Notes under the pieces: generated by a model
What the model saw: the letters and a program-made list of their open reading frames with translations, nothing else
Told to the model about the DNA's origin: nothing
The model's database searches: none
Shown: piece by piece, positions 50,467 to 58,471 of the stretch
Numbering within the stretch: position 1 is the stretch's first letter
Layout: every line of letters starts with the position of its first letter
DNA from: Anaerobacillus arseniciselenatis
GTDB lineage: Bacteria > Bacillota > Bacilli > Bacillales > Anaerobacillaceae
Assembly: GCF_001865995.1 (NCBI RefSeq)
Contig: NZ_MLQQ01000018.1
Span: 62,001 to 126,000 of the forward strand
DNA: 64,000 nt
Reading direction: 5' to 3'
Position numbers and translations under genes: made by a program

Positions 50467-52370
50467 TAAAAAAAGAAAACTTAGAAAAGCTTCGTAAAAC
50501 ATATCCTTTTAATCTTTTGTCAGAAGAGGAATTTGCGGAAATGACGAAAGAAGCTAAGCTATTACAATTTAAAAAAAATGAATTTTTATTTCATGAAGAT
50601 GAAGAAGAAATTGAATTGTATTTTCTTATCGAAGGATTAGCGAAAAATATTCTTCATAAAACAAATGGAGAACAATTTTCTGTTCGTTATTACTATCCAG
50701 GAGATATTGTCGGCTTAATGATTATGCTTGCAGGTGGAAAGATGACTTTTTCTGTTCTAGCTTTGCAAAATTGCGAGACGATCAAATTTAAAAAATCAGC
50801 ACTTCTGCAAGTGATGACGAACAATAAAGCTTTTTCAGAAATCGTTTTAGAAGGCATCGGCGAAAGAATGAAAACTTTATACAATGAGATTACTCGTGAG
50901 CGAAATGAAGAGGAGACAGAAAACATTCCTCTTTTTCGTACGAGAGTTGATGCAATTATGAATAAAGCGTTGATTATCTCAGCCAACGCACCACTTGTTC
51001 AAGCTGCGAAACGGCTTCGTGATGAAACTGAGACAGGGCTAGTAGTTGTTGATCACAACAACCATTTACTCGGTACATTGACACAAAGAGATTTATTACA
51101 AGCGATTGTGACCGATCAGCTCAATTTATGTGTTAAAGATGTGATGAATAAAAATCCGTATCAAGCTCAATATGATTCTTTTTGTTATGATATTTTATCG
51201 TATTTTAAAGATGATCATGTTGACTTTATTCCAATTACAAAACAAGACAAAGTTATTGGAGTATTAACGGCAGAATCATTTCTACAGCTTCAAGATTCGA
51301 ATTACATTCATATGTCTCACAGTGTTCATCATTCGCATTCAGTGAGTCAGTTGAAAAAACTTGCATCTGTGTATAATCCTATCTTTATTAACTTTGTAGA
51401 AGAACTGCTTTCACAAAATACTTACGCATATGACGTATGTGAGTTGATCTCAAATTATAACGATAAAATACATCGCCAAGTAATTAGGCTAGCCTTAAAA
51501 GAAATGAAACAAGAAGGGTACGGAACTCCACCGATTAATTATTGCTTTATCGTCATGGGGAGTCAAGGTCGAAAAGAACAAGGATTTAGTACAGATCAAG
51601 ACAATGGATTTATTTTAGATGACTATGAACACCTTTCGAATAAAGGTGAAATTGAGACATTTTTCCGTATTTTTGCCGAAAAAATAAATCGGGGGTTATT
51701 AACTTGTGGTTTTCCTCTTTGTACAGGTGGAATCATGGCGAAAGAAAAAAAGTGGCGTCGTTCACTTAATGAATGGGTCAAAGAAGTAGCACGTTGGGTG
51801 AGGGAAACCGATGCAGAAGAAATCCGTAATTTCACAATTTTTATTGATTACCGTCCCATTTTTGGTGACTTTTCATTGGCAACAAAACTAAGAGAGGAAA
51901 CGACTGAAACGATACGTAAAGGAAAGATTTTGCAACTACTTTTAATGAAAGATACGATTCGTTTTCGTGTTCCGTTAAATCCATTTGGCATGATTACGAC
52001 TTCAGGAAAATCGAAATCTATTAATTTAAAAAAGGCAGCGATCATGCAAATAGTCAATGGTATCAGGATTTTTTCAATTAAGAATGGTATTAAAGATGAA
52101 AACACAATTAACCGTTTAAATAAATTAAAAAAAATAGAAGCGTTTCACCCAAGAGATGTGAACAATGCGAAAACAGCGTTACATATATTAATGTCATTAC
52201 GGCTTCAAAATAACGTTGCACAATTACGAAACGGTGAGGACTTATCCAACGAACTTTCCCTTGAAACAATGGATAAAGAGGAAAAAAAGAAGCTTAAAGA
52301 AGCATTAAGTATCGCCAAACGCCTGCAACATATGAGTGAACTCTCTTTCGCCAGAAAGCGAGGATTATAA
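50463..52370 (+). CDS. CNB-CBS-nucleotidyltransferase protein (DUF294 family)
   Basis: 635 residues, four modules in order: a cyclic-nucleotide-binding-like domain (about 15-130), a CBS pair (about 160-280; ALIISANAPLVQAAKRL), a DUF294 putative nucleotidyltransferase domain (about 320-450) with GSQGRKEQGFSTDQDNG (GS...D-x-D motif), and a helical DUF294 C-terminal domain (about 475-620). Resembles GlnD-like regulators without HD and ACT domains. Starts at TTG overlapping the dynA stop. The DnaQ-like gene follows with no gap, a pairing seen widely. Target of nucleotidyl transfer unknown. Confidence 0.9.
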   Translation: MIKKENLEKLRKTYPFNLLSEEEFAEMTKEAKLLQFKKNEFLFHEDEEEIELYFLIEGLAKNILHKTNGEQFSVRYYYPGDIVGLMIMLAGGKMTFSVLALQNCETIKFKKSALLQVMTNNKAFSEIVLEGIGERMKTLYNEITRERNEEETENIPLFRTRVDAIMNKALIISANAPLVQAAKRLRDETETGLVVVDHNNHLLGTLTQRDLLQAIVTDQLNLCVKDVMNKNPYQAQYDSFCYDILSYFKDDHVDFIPITKQDKVIGVLTAESFLQLQDSNYIHMSHSVHHSHSVSQLKKLASVYNPIFINFVEELLSQNTYAYDVCELISNYNDKIHRQVIRLALKEMKQEGYGTPPINYCFIVMGSQGRKEQGFSTDQDNGFILDDYEHLSNKGEIETFFRIFAEKINRGLLTCGFPLCTGGIMAKEKKWRRSLNEWVKEVARWVRETDAEEIRNFTIFIDYRPIFGDFSLATKLREETTETIRKGKILQLLLMKDTIRFRVPLNPFGMITTSGKSKSINLKKAAIMQIVNGIRIFSIKNGIKDENTINRLNKLKKIEAFHPRDVNNAKTALHILMSLRLQNNVAQLRNGEDLSNELSLETMDKEEKKKLKEALSIAKRLQHMSELSFARKRGL

Positions 52371-53117
52371 ATGGAACCTATTCCTTCTTTACGAGTGTTA
52401 AAATATCTTTTTTATGATCGTTTTTCGACGTTTTATCAGCAAAAAAAACGGATGAATCCACATTTGCGAAACATAGTTTCTCAACAGTTAGCCCAATATC
52501 ATGTCAATCTATCATTAGAACAAAGTTTAATGGAGACTACCTTCACCGTTTTTGATTTAGAAACGACAGGCTTTTATCCAAAGTTAGGTGATGAAATCGT
52601 TTCGGTAGGAGCTATTAAAATGAATGTAAATGAAATAAAGTTTCCAGAACATTTTTATGAAATTGTCTCGCCTATCGGGGAGGTTCCAAATAATATTTAT
52701 TCACTTACAGGGTTATCGGAGGAACAGGTAAGTAATGGTAAGACTTTTGATGAGGTTTTTTCAAAGTTTTTAAAGTTTAGTGAAGGTACCGTCTTGGTTG
52801 CCCATCCGGCATCTTTTGACGTTAATTTTTTACAAGTGATGGCTAAAAGGTGGCAATTAGGACTATTTCAACCTACATTTATTGATTCTTACTATATCGC
52901 AAATTATTTGCGACCTAAGAAGAACAATAAATTAGACGGTTTAGTCTCCTATTTTAATATTGAAAATAAACAGCGACACCACGCTTTAAATGATGCACAA
53001 ATGACAGCCGAAGTGTTTACGCAGTTGTTGTATTTGTTACAAGAGAAGGGGATCGACACGTTAGGAGATTATTTGAAACTAAGAGGGAAGAAAAAAGGAG
53101 ACCTACTAATAAAGTGA
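52371..53117 (+). CDS. DnaQ-like 3'-5' exonuclease
   Basis: 248-residue exonuclease of the DNA polymerase III epsilon type. DEDDh motifs: FTVFDLETTGFYP (Asp and Glu, about 58-70), the second Asp in LVAHPASFDVNF, and HHALNDAQMTAEVF (His-x4-Asp). It starts directly after the stop of the CNB-CBS-nucleotidyltransferase gene. Companion of DUF294 proteins in many bacteria rather than the replicative proofreader; may degrade a nucleic acid or a modified nucleotide linked to that pathway (inference). Confidence 0.92.
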   Translation: MEPIPSLRVLKYLFYDRFSTFYQQKKRMNPHLRNIVSQQLAQYHVNLSLEQSLMETTFTVFDLETTGFYPKLGDEIVSVGAIKMNVNEIKFPEHFYEIVSPIGEVPNNIYSLTGLSEEQVSNGKTFDEVFSKFLKFSEGTVLVAHPASFDVNFLQVMAKRWQLGLFQPTFIDSYYIANYLRPKKNNKLDGLVSYFNIENKQRHHALNDAQMTAEVFTQLLYLLQEKGIDTLGDYLKLRGKKKGDLLIK

Positions 53118-53140
53118 TAAAAAGGGGAAATGTTCCACAA

Positions 53141-53229
53141 GAAAGTGTCAGACACCGTTAGGTACCAAGTATGAGGATGGGACAATACAAAGTGTCAGAC
53201 ACTTTTGTCCCCCCTCAATACTTGGTAAG
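53141..53229. repeat. Nested GTGTCAGACAC palindrome
   Basis: The outer arms TACCAAGTATGAGG (about 53163) and CCTCAATACTTGGTA (about 53213) enclose GGGACAATACAAAGTGTCAG ... TTTTGTCCC, whose centre is AAGTGTCAGACACTT. A second, unpaired AAGTGTCAGACAC precedes at 53143. Lies between convergent genes; probably forms the transcript ends. Confidence 0.8.
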
Positions 53230-53273
53230 GTCTACATGGTGCCGGAAACTTATGGAACAGCGGCCACTTACTT

Positions 53274-53597
53274 TTAGTCTTCAGGCCTTGGTCCTGGGTC
53301 TAAATCAGAGATTGTTTTCGTCATTAATGGGTTAACGAATGCATCGCCATTTACGCGAACTTGACAAGATAAACGACTTTTTGTGTCATCGAGTCCTTTT
53401 GCGGCAAAAGCTTTTTTTTCAACTTCGGTTAAATGGCCAAAGTCTCCTTCAATTACTTCTACTCTACAAGAAGCACATCTTGCTTTACCACCACAACGAT
53501 GCAAAATGTCTATTCCGTTGTCCTCTAAAGCATTTGATAACTTCTTTCCGTCTTCAGCATAAAATGAGTGATAACCAATGACATTAATATTTCCCAA
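53274..53597 (-). CDS. Plant-type [2Fe-2S] ferredoxin
   Basis: 107-residue electron carrier. Cluster ligands C35-x5-C41-x2-C44 ... C78 (HRCGGKARCASC; SRLSCQV), the adrenodoxin/plant-type spacing. The C-terminal tail ends DLDPGPRPED. The start is a TTG at 53597 placed 8 bases after AGGCGGG; an in-frame TTG at 53615 precedes that ribosome site. No oxidoreductase partner is adjacent; could serve the 2-oxoacid oxidoreductase or other redox enzymes of the cell (inference). Confidence 0.9.
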   Translation of the reverse strand: MGNINVIGYHSFYAEDGKKLSNALEDNGIDILHRCGGKARCASCRVEVIEGDFGHLTEVEKKAFAAKGLDDTKSRLSCQVRVNGDAFVNPLMTKTISDLDPGPRPED

Positions 53598-53887
53598 TAT
53601 TATCCCGCCTTTCAAAACTATAACTAATTTTCTTTTTACCCATTAGTAGAAGGAAATAAACGTGAAAATAATTACTATCTATTTCCTGGGTAAGCGCAAA
53701 AATAGCGCTGTTTCGCCGTTTTTCTCTATTTTTTTCTATTTTAAGTAAGCGTTTACTTATTTATTTTGTAGAATTCTCTGAAAAGTAACGCGATACGACA
53801 AAGAGTATGTAAATTCAAATATTTTCTAGTTGTCATTAATGGATAAGACAATTAAAATAATTGATAGAAATTAATTATTTTAATATA

Positions 53888-54014
53888 AGTTAATGAGTTT
53901 CATCATTCAATATTATAGCCATCAATTATCTATATCTAAATGTAGTTGCGTTAAACCGTTCGCAATTACACATAGTTTCATATGGCTCGATTTAGGTAAT
54001 TATGAAATTAACTC
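53888..54014 (+). repeat. MITE-like palindromic element, copy D (full length)
   Basis: Left end AGTTAATGAGTTTCATCATTC, AATATTATAGCCATCAA; centre AAATGTAGTTGCG ... CGCAATTACACATAGTTT; right end ATATGGCTCGATTTAGG, TAATTATGAAATTAACTC. The ends are inverted repeats of each other. Together with 53616-53887, where only AT-rich sequence is seen, it fills the gap upstream of the small peptide gene. Confidence 0.75.
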
Positions 54015-54031
54015 AAATGGAGAAGATTAAA

Positions 54032-54103
54032 ATGCCCTTATATATTTTAATTTTGTTTTTCGTCATGATCGGTGTAACATTTTTTGTTTTTAATGGAATT
54101 TAA
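54032..54103 (+). CDS. Possible 23-residue membrane peptide
   Basis: MPLYILILFFVMIGVTFFVF plus NGI is a single hydrophobic helix. The ATG follows TGGAGAAG at about 8 bases. Resembles in style the very small membrane peptides found in bacillus spores and respiratory complexes, but is not recognised. It lies 95 bases before cotD and right after a repeat, so a chance frame cannot be excluded. Confidence 0.4.
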   Translation: MPLYILILFFVMIGVTFFVFNGI

Positions 54104-54136
54104 AAATGTTACTACAAAATAGGTGATTATACTAGT

Positions 54137-54163
54137 ACATGTGAGCTCCTTTTTACATAGGTT
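54137..54163 (+). promoter_or_regulatory. Possible SigK-type promoter of cotD
   Basis: AC (54137-54138), 17 bases, then CATAGGTT (54156-54163) fits the late mother-cell SigK pattern (AC; CATAnnnT). Position about 40 bases before the cotD start fits. Short motifs, so tentative. Confidence 0.35.
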
Positions 54164-54198
54164 GATATTGACCCTATAAAAAAAGGAGGAGAAAAAAC

Positions 54199-54525
54199 AT
54201 GTTCTTTCCGAGACCAAGACCAGGAATGCATGCACCTGTAGCTCCAGTTCAACAGCAAATGATGCCACCTCGTGTTCATCCTACTCAACACTATGTAAAG
54301 CATAAGTGTTGTGAGTATATTGTACCAGAGGTGCACCCTAGCCATACAACGATTGTTCAAGACCATATGTATAAACACTATCATAACTTCCCACACACTC
54401 AATCAGTAGTGGATCGCGTAGGTAGGCAGGATTTCATTTGCCCTCCAGGACCACCTGTAAACCCAGGTATGCCTGTTGGTGGTATGGGAGCCCCTGGAAT
54501 GGCACCCCGTCGTCGTTTCTTTTAG
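54199..54525 (+). CDS. cotD: Inner spore coat protein CotD
   Basis: 108 residues, rich in His, Pro and Met, with KHKCCEYIVPEVHPSHTTIV, the CotD-family core, followed by HMYKHYHNFPHTQS and a Pro/Gly/Met-rich tail ending RRRFF. Deposited in the spore coat by the mother cell. Ribosome site AAAGGAGGAG. Its position next to ypsA-gpsB matches B. subtilis, supporting orthology. Confidence 0.9.
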   Translation: MFFPRPRPGMHAPVAPVQQQMMPPRVHPTQHYVKHKCCEYIVPEVHPSHTTIVQDHMYKHYHNFPHTQSVVDRVGRQDFICPPGPPVNPGMPVGGMGAPGMAPRRRFF

Positions 54526-54571
54526 TTATTGGAAGATAATGATTTACTAAGCTAAACATCGCATTTTTCTT

Positions 54572-54610
54572 AAAGGGTATGGCATAATTTAAAGTGCCTG
54601 CCCTTTTTTG
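54572..54610 (+). terminator. Terminator of cotD
   Basis: AAAGGGTATGGCA and TGCCTGCCCTTT pair with one internal mismatch pair and are followed by TTTTT. Confidence 0.75.
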
Positions 54611-54672
54611 TTCATTTCTAAAGTCTTTTTGATAAACAGCAGAGTAATTAAATTATTGTAGAAGGTGGTAAA

Positions 54673-55224
54673 ATGATAAAAGTATTAGCGGTTACCGGTT
54701 ACAAATCCCACGAACTTGGTATTTTTGATGAAAAGCATGTTGGTATTAAGTACATAAAAAAAGTGTTACAAAAAAGATTGATTTCTTTTATCGAAGAAGG
54801 TTTAGAGTGGGTCATCATATCGGGGCAACTCGGTGTCGAGCTTTGGTGTGGGGAAGTCGTGCTTCAATTAAAACAGGAATATCCACAGTTAAAGTTAGCG
54901 GTTTTAACGCCGTACTTAAACCAAGAGGAAAGGTGGAATGATTTAAAAAAGGAACAGTACCAATCGGTTTTACAACAAGCAGATTATGTCGATACTATAA
55001 CAAAAAGAGGCTATGAAAGCCCTAGTCAACTTAAATTAAAAAATCAATACATTGTCGAAAAAAGTGATGCACTTTTAGTTATTTTTGATGATGACAAACC
55101 TGGTTCACCAAGTTATTATATTACATATGCGAAAATTCGTAGCGAGCATTCCGGTTACGAAATATTTTACATATATCCTGATGAAATTGAGCTAGCTTAT
55201 CAAGATGAATTGGAAAGTTGGTAA
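54673..55224 (+). CDS. ypsA: YpsA, SLOG-fold protein (DUF1273)
   Basis: 183 residues with the Rossmann-like SLOG fold proposed to bind nucleotides or nucleotide-sugars. Conserved VLAVTGYKSHELGIFD at the start, VIISGQLGVELWCGEVV (about 46-62), and DDDKPGSPSYYI near the end. The gene is a conserved neighbour of gpsB in bacilli, and a role in cell division has been reported in B. subtilis and Staphylococcus. ATG follows GAAGGTGG. Precise activity unknown. Confidence 0.93.
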   Translation: MIKVLAVTGYKSHELGIFDEKHVGIKYIKKVLQKRLISFIEEGLEWVIISGQLGVELWCGEVVLQLKQEYPQLKLAVLTPYLNQEERWNDLKKEQYQSVLQQADYVDTITKRGYESPSQLKLKNQYIVEKSDALLVIFDDDKPGSPSYYITYAKIRSEHSGYEIFYIYPDEIELAYQDELESW

Positions 55225-55310
55225 TTTTCATAATTGACAATATGATAATGTTTTGAAAAAATATAAAAAAATGATGGATTTCATTTAAAGTTAATAGAGG
55301 TGATCGTAGG

Positions 55311-55619
55311 ATGATAGAAAAACAAGCTACACAACTAACTCCAAAACAAATATTAGAAAAAGAATTCAAAACAAGCCTAAAAGGTTATAATCAAGACGAA
55401 GTTGATAAATTTTTAGATATTGTTATTAAAGATTATGAACTTTTACAAAAAAAGATAGAAATTCTTGAAACAGAAAATGGGCGTCTAAAAACGGAAGCAA
55501 AAAAATATACGGAGCAACAACCTCGTCAAGGAACGGCTGCCGGAAATACCAATTACGATATTTTAAAGAGACTTTCAAACTTAGAAAAACACGTTTTTGG
55601 TAATAAACTTTTTGATTAA
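55311..55619 (+). CDS. gpsB: Cell-cycle protein GpsB (DivIVA-like)
   Basis: 102-residue cytoplasmic coiled-coil protein that shuttles between septum and side wall and recruits penicillin-binding proteins. [20 protein letters not shown] and [13 protein letters not shown] form the DivIVA/GpsB N-terminal membrane-binding and PBP-docking module, then coiled coil to about 65, linker, and trimerising tail [20 protein letters not shown] after AGAGGTGATCG. Followed closely by the RNase HI-like gene. Confidence 0.96.
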   Translation: MIEKQATQLTPKQILEKEFKTSLKGYNQDEVDKFLDIVIKDYELLQKKIEILETENGRLKTEAKKYTEQQPRQGTAAGNTNYDILKRLSNLEKHVFGNKLFD

Positions 55620-55630
55620 GGGGAATTAGA

Positions 55631-56020
55631 TTGATTGAAGTATATATTGATGGAGCGAGTACCGGAAACCCAGGTTTAGCGGGGGCAGGAATTTTTATTA
55701 AAGCAAATGGCAAAGTAGAACATTACTCGATTCCGTTAGGCGAGATGACGAGTCATGAAGCAGAATTTTGGGCTTTAATAAAAGCGCTTGAAATATGTAT
55801 CGATAAAGGGTATAAAGTCGTTTCATTTCGCACCGATTCAAAGGTTGTCGACGATGCCATTGAAGCGCGCTATGCAAAAAGAGAGCCTTTTGCAAGCCTA
55901 ATAAACAAAGCTTTACCAAGTATTGATCAGTTCGATTTATTTTTTTTGAAATGGATACCCGGTAAAAATAATGCTACGGCTGACCGACTTGCCAAACAAG
56001 CGATAAGAGAAATTCAGTAA
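55631..56020 (+). CDS. RNase HI-like protein
   Basis: 129-residue RNase H fold protein. All four catalytic acids are present: D7 (YIDGAS), E45 (SHEAEFWAL), D69 (RTDS) and D118 (ATADRLA), so nuclease activity on RNA:DNA hybrids is plausible. Shorter than E. coli RNase HI and lacking its basic handle, like the YpeP/YpdQ group of bacilli. Start is TTG behind AAGGGGAA, 11 bases after gpsB. The last 18 codons, stop included, are repeated exactly in phase just downstream. Confidence 0.88.
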   Translation: MIEVYIDGASTGNPGLAGAGIFIKANGKVEHYSIPLGEMTSHEAEFWALIKALEICIDKGYKVVSFRTDSKVVDDAIEARYAKREPFASLINKALPSIDQFDLFFLKWIPGKNNATADRLAKQAIREIQ

Positions 56021-56074
56021 AATAATGCTACGGCTGTTCAACTTGCAAGACAAGTTAATAGAGGAAAGTGGTAA
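56021..56074 (+). repeat. In-phase duplicate of the last 18 codons of the RNase HI-like gene
   Basis: 55967-56020 (the gene end with its stop) and 56021-56074 are two diverged 54-base tandem copies. The second reads NNATAVQLARQVNRGKW-stop against NNATADRLAKQAIREIQ-stop in the first. It is untranslated unless the first stop is read through. Confidence 0.85.
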
Positions 56075-56083
56075 AAATTACCT

Positions 56084-56111
56084 TTGATTTGTATCAAGAA
56101 AATGATATAAT
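56084..56111 (+). promoter_or_regulatory. SigA promoter of rnpB
   Basis: TTGATT (56084-56089), 16 bases, TATAAT (56106-56111). Predicted start near 56118, just before the RNase P RNA. Confidence 0.75.
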
Positions 56112-56124
56112 AGTAATTGTCGTT

Positions 56125-56545
56125 GTTACGACAGCCAATAGGCGTTCAGGTAATTGCTGCATCTTTTGATGTTGAGGAAAGTCCATGCTCGCACGGTCTG
56201 CGATGACCGTAGTGTTCGTGCCTAGCCAATTCATAAGCTAGGGTAGTTCGGTTTCGACTGAGCTAACGGCAGGGAACGTACCTAAGTCTTTATAGATACG
56301 GTGCTAATACCTTGAAAGTGCCACAGTGACGTAGTCTACTTGGAAACAAGTAGAGTGGAACGAGGTAAACCCCACGAGCGAGAAACCCAAATTTGGTAGG
56401 GGAACCTTCTTGGAGGAATTGAACGAAGAGAAGGACAGGGAGCTTTGCTTCTTGTAGATAGATGATTACCACCGGAGTACGAGGTGAATAGCCGCTTGTA
56501 GTACGATGGAACAAAACATGGCTTATCGAACGCTTATAGCTAAAA
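56125..56545 (+). ncRNA. rnpB: RNase P RNA, type B
   Basis: Catalytic RNA that removes 5' leaders from tRNA precursors. Universally conserved stretches present: GAGGAAAGTCCATGCTCGCAC, GTAGTGTTCGTGCCTAG, GAAAGTGCCACAGTGACG, TGGAACGAGGTAAACCCC, GCGAGAAACCCAAATTTGG, TAGATAGATGATTACC, and GTACGATGGAACAAAACATGG. The P1 helix pairs GGCGTTC near 56141 with GAACGCT near 56528. Overall length about 410 and helix order match the Bacillus type B form. Ends vary by a few bases. Confidence 0.98.
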
Positions 56546-56563
56546 AATATATTTTTTTGAATG

Positions 56564-56596
56564 CGAACTCTACACGTTGATGTGTGGAGTTTTTTA
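56564..56596 (+). terminator. Terminator of rnpB
   Basis: AACTCTACAC-GTTG-ATGTGTGGAGTT stem followed by TTTTT. Confidence 0.88.
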
Positions 56597-57060
56597 GTTG
56601 TGCTTTTAGTTTTGAGTTGTGTGTGAAGAGTAGAGAGAGTGCGAGTTATGAATTATGAGTTATGAGTTTTGAGTTGTGTATGTAACGCTTCGAGGTAAAA
56701 AGAATACACAATTTACAATTCACAATATAAAATTAAAAATTTAAAATTCTAAAAACGCAAGTTGAAATTCAAATTTAAATTAAAAAATGACTTTAATGTC
56801 TTGTGTGAAGTTGTTTCAATGACGCGCCACCGAAATTTTTTTAGAAATTGTTATCTTTTAAAAGGTGCGCGCAAGTAAAAACGGAAGAATCGCAAGAAAA
56901 GGGAGGACAATCGCAAGAAAGATTAAATAATCGCAAATAAAAAGCAAATAACTCAAGAATAAACCTCAAGCAAACTCAACCACTCAAAACTCAAAACAAA
57001 CAAACAGATTTTACATTTAACTGTGTACAAACTATAATAGTAGGAGCAAATTTTAACGAG
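56597..57060. repeat. Low-complexity intergenic region
   Basis: No gene. GAGTTATGA / GAGTTTTGAGTTGTG words recur near 56603-56680. ACAATTTACAATTCACAATA with TTAAAATT words near 56708-56760. CGCAAGAAA / CGCAAATAAA words recur at 56890-56945. ACTCAAAACTCAAAACAAAC near 56982 is the complement of the GTTTTGAGTT words, giving a long-range inverted repeat. A smaller patch of the same kind of words follows the methyltransferase gene (58216-58380). Confidence 0.6.
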
Positions 57061-57072
57061 AGAGGAAATGTT

Positions 57073-58215
57073 ATGGGAAAAGTAAAATTAATCGCAACAG
57101 CTGCAATGGGGATTGAAGCCTTAGTTGCTAGAGAAGTAAAAGATTTAGGTTATGAAAATGTACAAGTAGATAACGGAAAAGTAATTTTTGAGGCAGATGA
57201 AAAAGCCATTTGTCGAACGAATTTATGGCTACGGACAGCAGACCGCGTGAAGTTAGTCGTAGGTGAGTTTAAAGCATTAACATTTGATGAACTGTTTGAA
57301 AAAACGAAAGCATTGCCATGGGGACAATACATTCCTGAAAATGCAGAATTTCCTGTCGTCGGTAGATCTGTGAAGTCAAAGCTTTTTAGTGTCTCTGATT
57401 GTCAGGCGATCGTCAAAAAAGCGGTTGTTGATAGTTTGAAAAAAACATATAAACGTGCGTGGTTTGATGAGGATGGTCCGTTTTACCGTATTGAAGTTGC
57501 ACTACATAAAGATACTGCTTTATTAACGATTGATACGACTGGAAATGGATTACATAAACGTGGATATCGTTATCTGCATAGTGAAGCACCATTAAAAGAA
57601 ACGATGGCCGCAGCCATGATTATGCTTACGAATTGGCGTGCGGATCGTCCTTTTTGGGACCCGTTTTGTGGTTCAGGGACGCTACCAATAGAGGCGGCGA
57701 TGATCGGGCAAAATATCGCACCAGGATTTAACCGTGATTTCGCTTCGCAAAACTGGGATTGGGTTGGACAAAACAATTGGGACCTAGCCTTAGAGGAAGT
57801 GGAAGACCTTGCTAACTACGACCAGCCACTTGAAATTATCGGAACAGACATTGACCATAAAATGGTTGATTTATCGATTAATAACGCGCAAGAAGCAGGC
57901 TTTGGTGACATGCTTCAGTTTAAGCAAATGCAAGTAAAAGATCTTTCTACAAAATTAGAGTACGGGTGCATCGTAGGAAACCCACCATACGGTGAACGTT
58001 TAGGGGAAGTAAAAGAAGTAGAGCAAATGTATCGTGATATGGGCCAAGCTTTCGCAAAATTTGATACGTGGTCCGTGTATATGTTGACTTCTAATGAAGG
58101 ATTTGAAGAACTATACGGAAAAAAAGCTTCGAAAAAAAGAAAGCTTTATAATGGAAACATAAAAACGGATTTTTACCAATTTTTCGGTCCACGCCCACCG
58201 AAAAAGAATGTATAG
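57073..58215 (+). CDS. ypsC: THUMP-domain 23S rRNA (guanine-N2)-methyltransferase (RlmL/YpsC type)
   Basis: 380-residue SAM-dependent RNA methyltransferase. N-terminal ferredoxin-like and THUMP region (about 1-155), methyltransferase domain (about 160-378) with DPFCGSGTLPIEAA (about 196-209, SAM site), IIGTDIDHKMVDLS (acidic loop) and catalytic NPPYGER (about 303-309). Corresponds to the RlmL N-terminal half, which methylates G2445 of 23S rRNA in E. coli. Conserved neighbour of rnpB in bacilli. ATG after GAGAGGAAATG. Confidence 0.94.
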   Translation: MGKVKLIATAAMGIEALVAREVKDLGYENVQVDNGKVIFEADEKAICRTNLWLRTADRVKLVVGEFKALTFDELFEKTKALPWGQYIPENAEFPVVGRSVKSKLFSVSDCQAIVKKAVVDSLKKTYKRAWFDEDGPFYRIEVALHKDTALLTIDTTGNGLHKRGYRYLHSEAPLKETMAAAMIMLTNWRADRPFWDPFCGSGTLPIEAAMIGQNIAPGFNRDFASQNWDWVGQNNWDLALEEVEDLANYDQPLEIIGTDIDHKMVDLSINNAQEAGFGDMLQFKQMQVKDLSTKLEYGCIVGNPPYGERLGEVKEVEQMYRDMGQAFAKFDTWSVYMLTSNEGFEELYGKKASKKRKLYNGNIKTDFYQFFGPRPPKKNV

Positions 58216-58471
58216 TTTACAATTACAATGTAAAATTGTTTGAAGGTTGTGCTACGTATTATGCTTTTGATACATAGAGGTCATTAGATTTAAATTAGTG
58301 CCAATATGTTTCTTAAACGCTACGTAGCAAAACTAATAAATTTTTAATTCTGAATTTTACATTCTGAATTAGAAAAGTTTCGGTACTCTAAACTTTATTA
58401 ATGACTGACTATTTGTTAAAATGAAAATGTTGCAAGCAATATAAATTAAGAGAAAAATAGGGGTGTACATA

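Noticed and set aside
46858..53117. Dynamin plus nucleotidyltransferase plus nuclease as a defined anti-phage system
   Set aside because: DynA and DUF294/DnaQ pairs are widespread housekeeping genes in bacilli; close spacing alone does not show a defence system. Kept only as a testable idea.
53339..53581. Plus-strand gene opposite the ferredoxin
   Set aside because: It is the complement of a clear [2Fe-2S] ferredoxin gene; no ribosome site and leucine-rich antisense composition.
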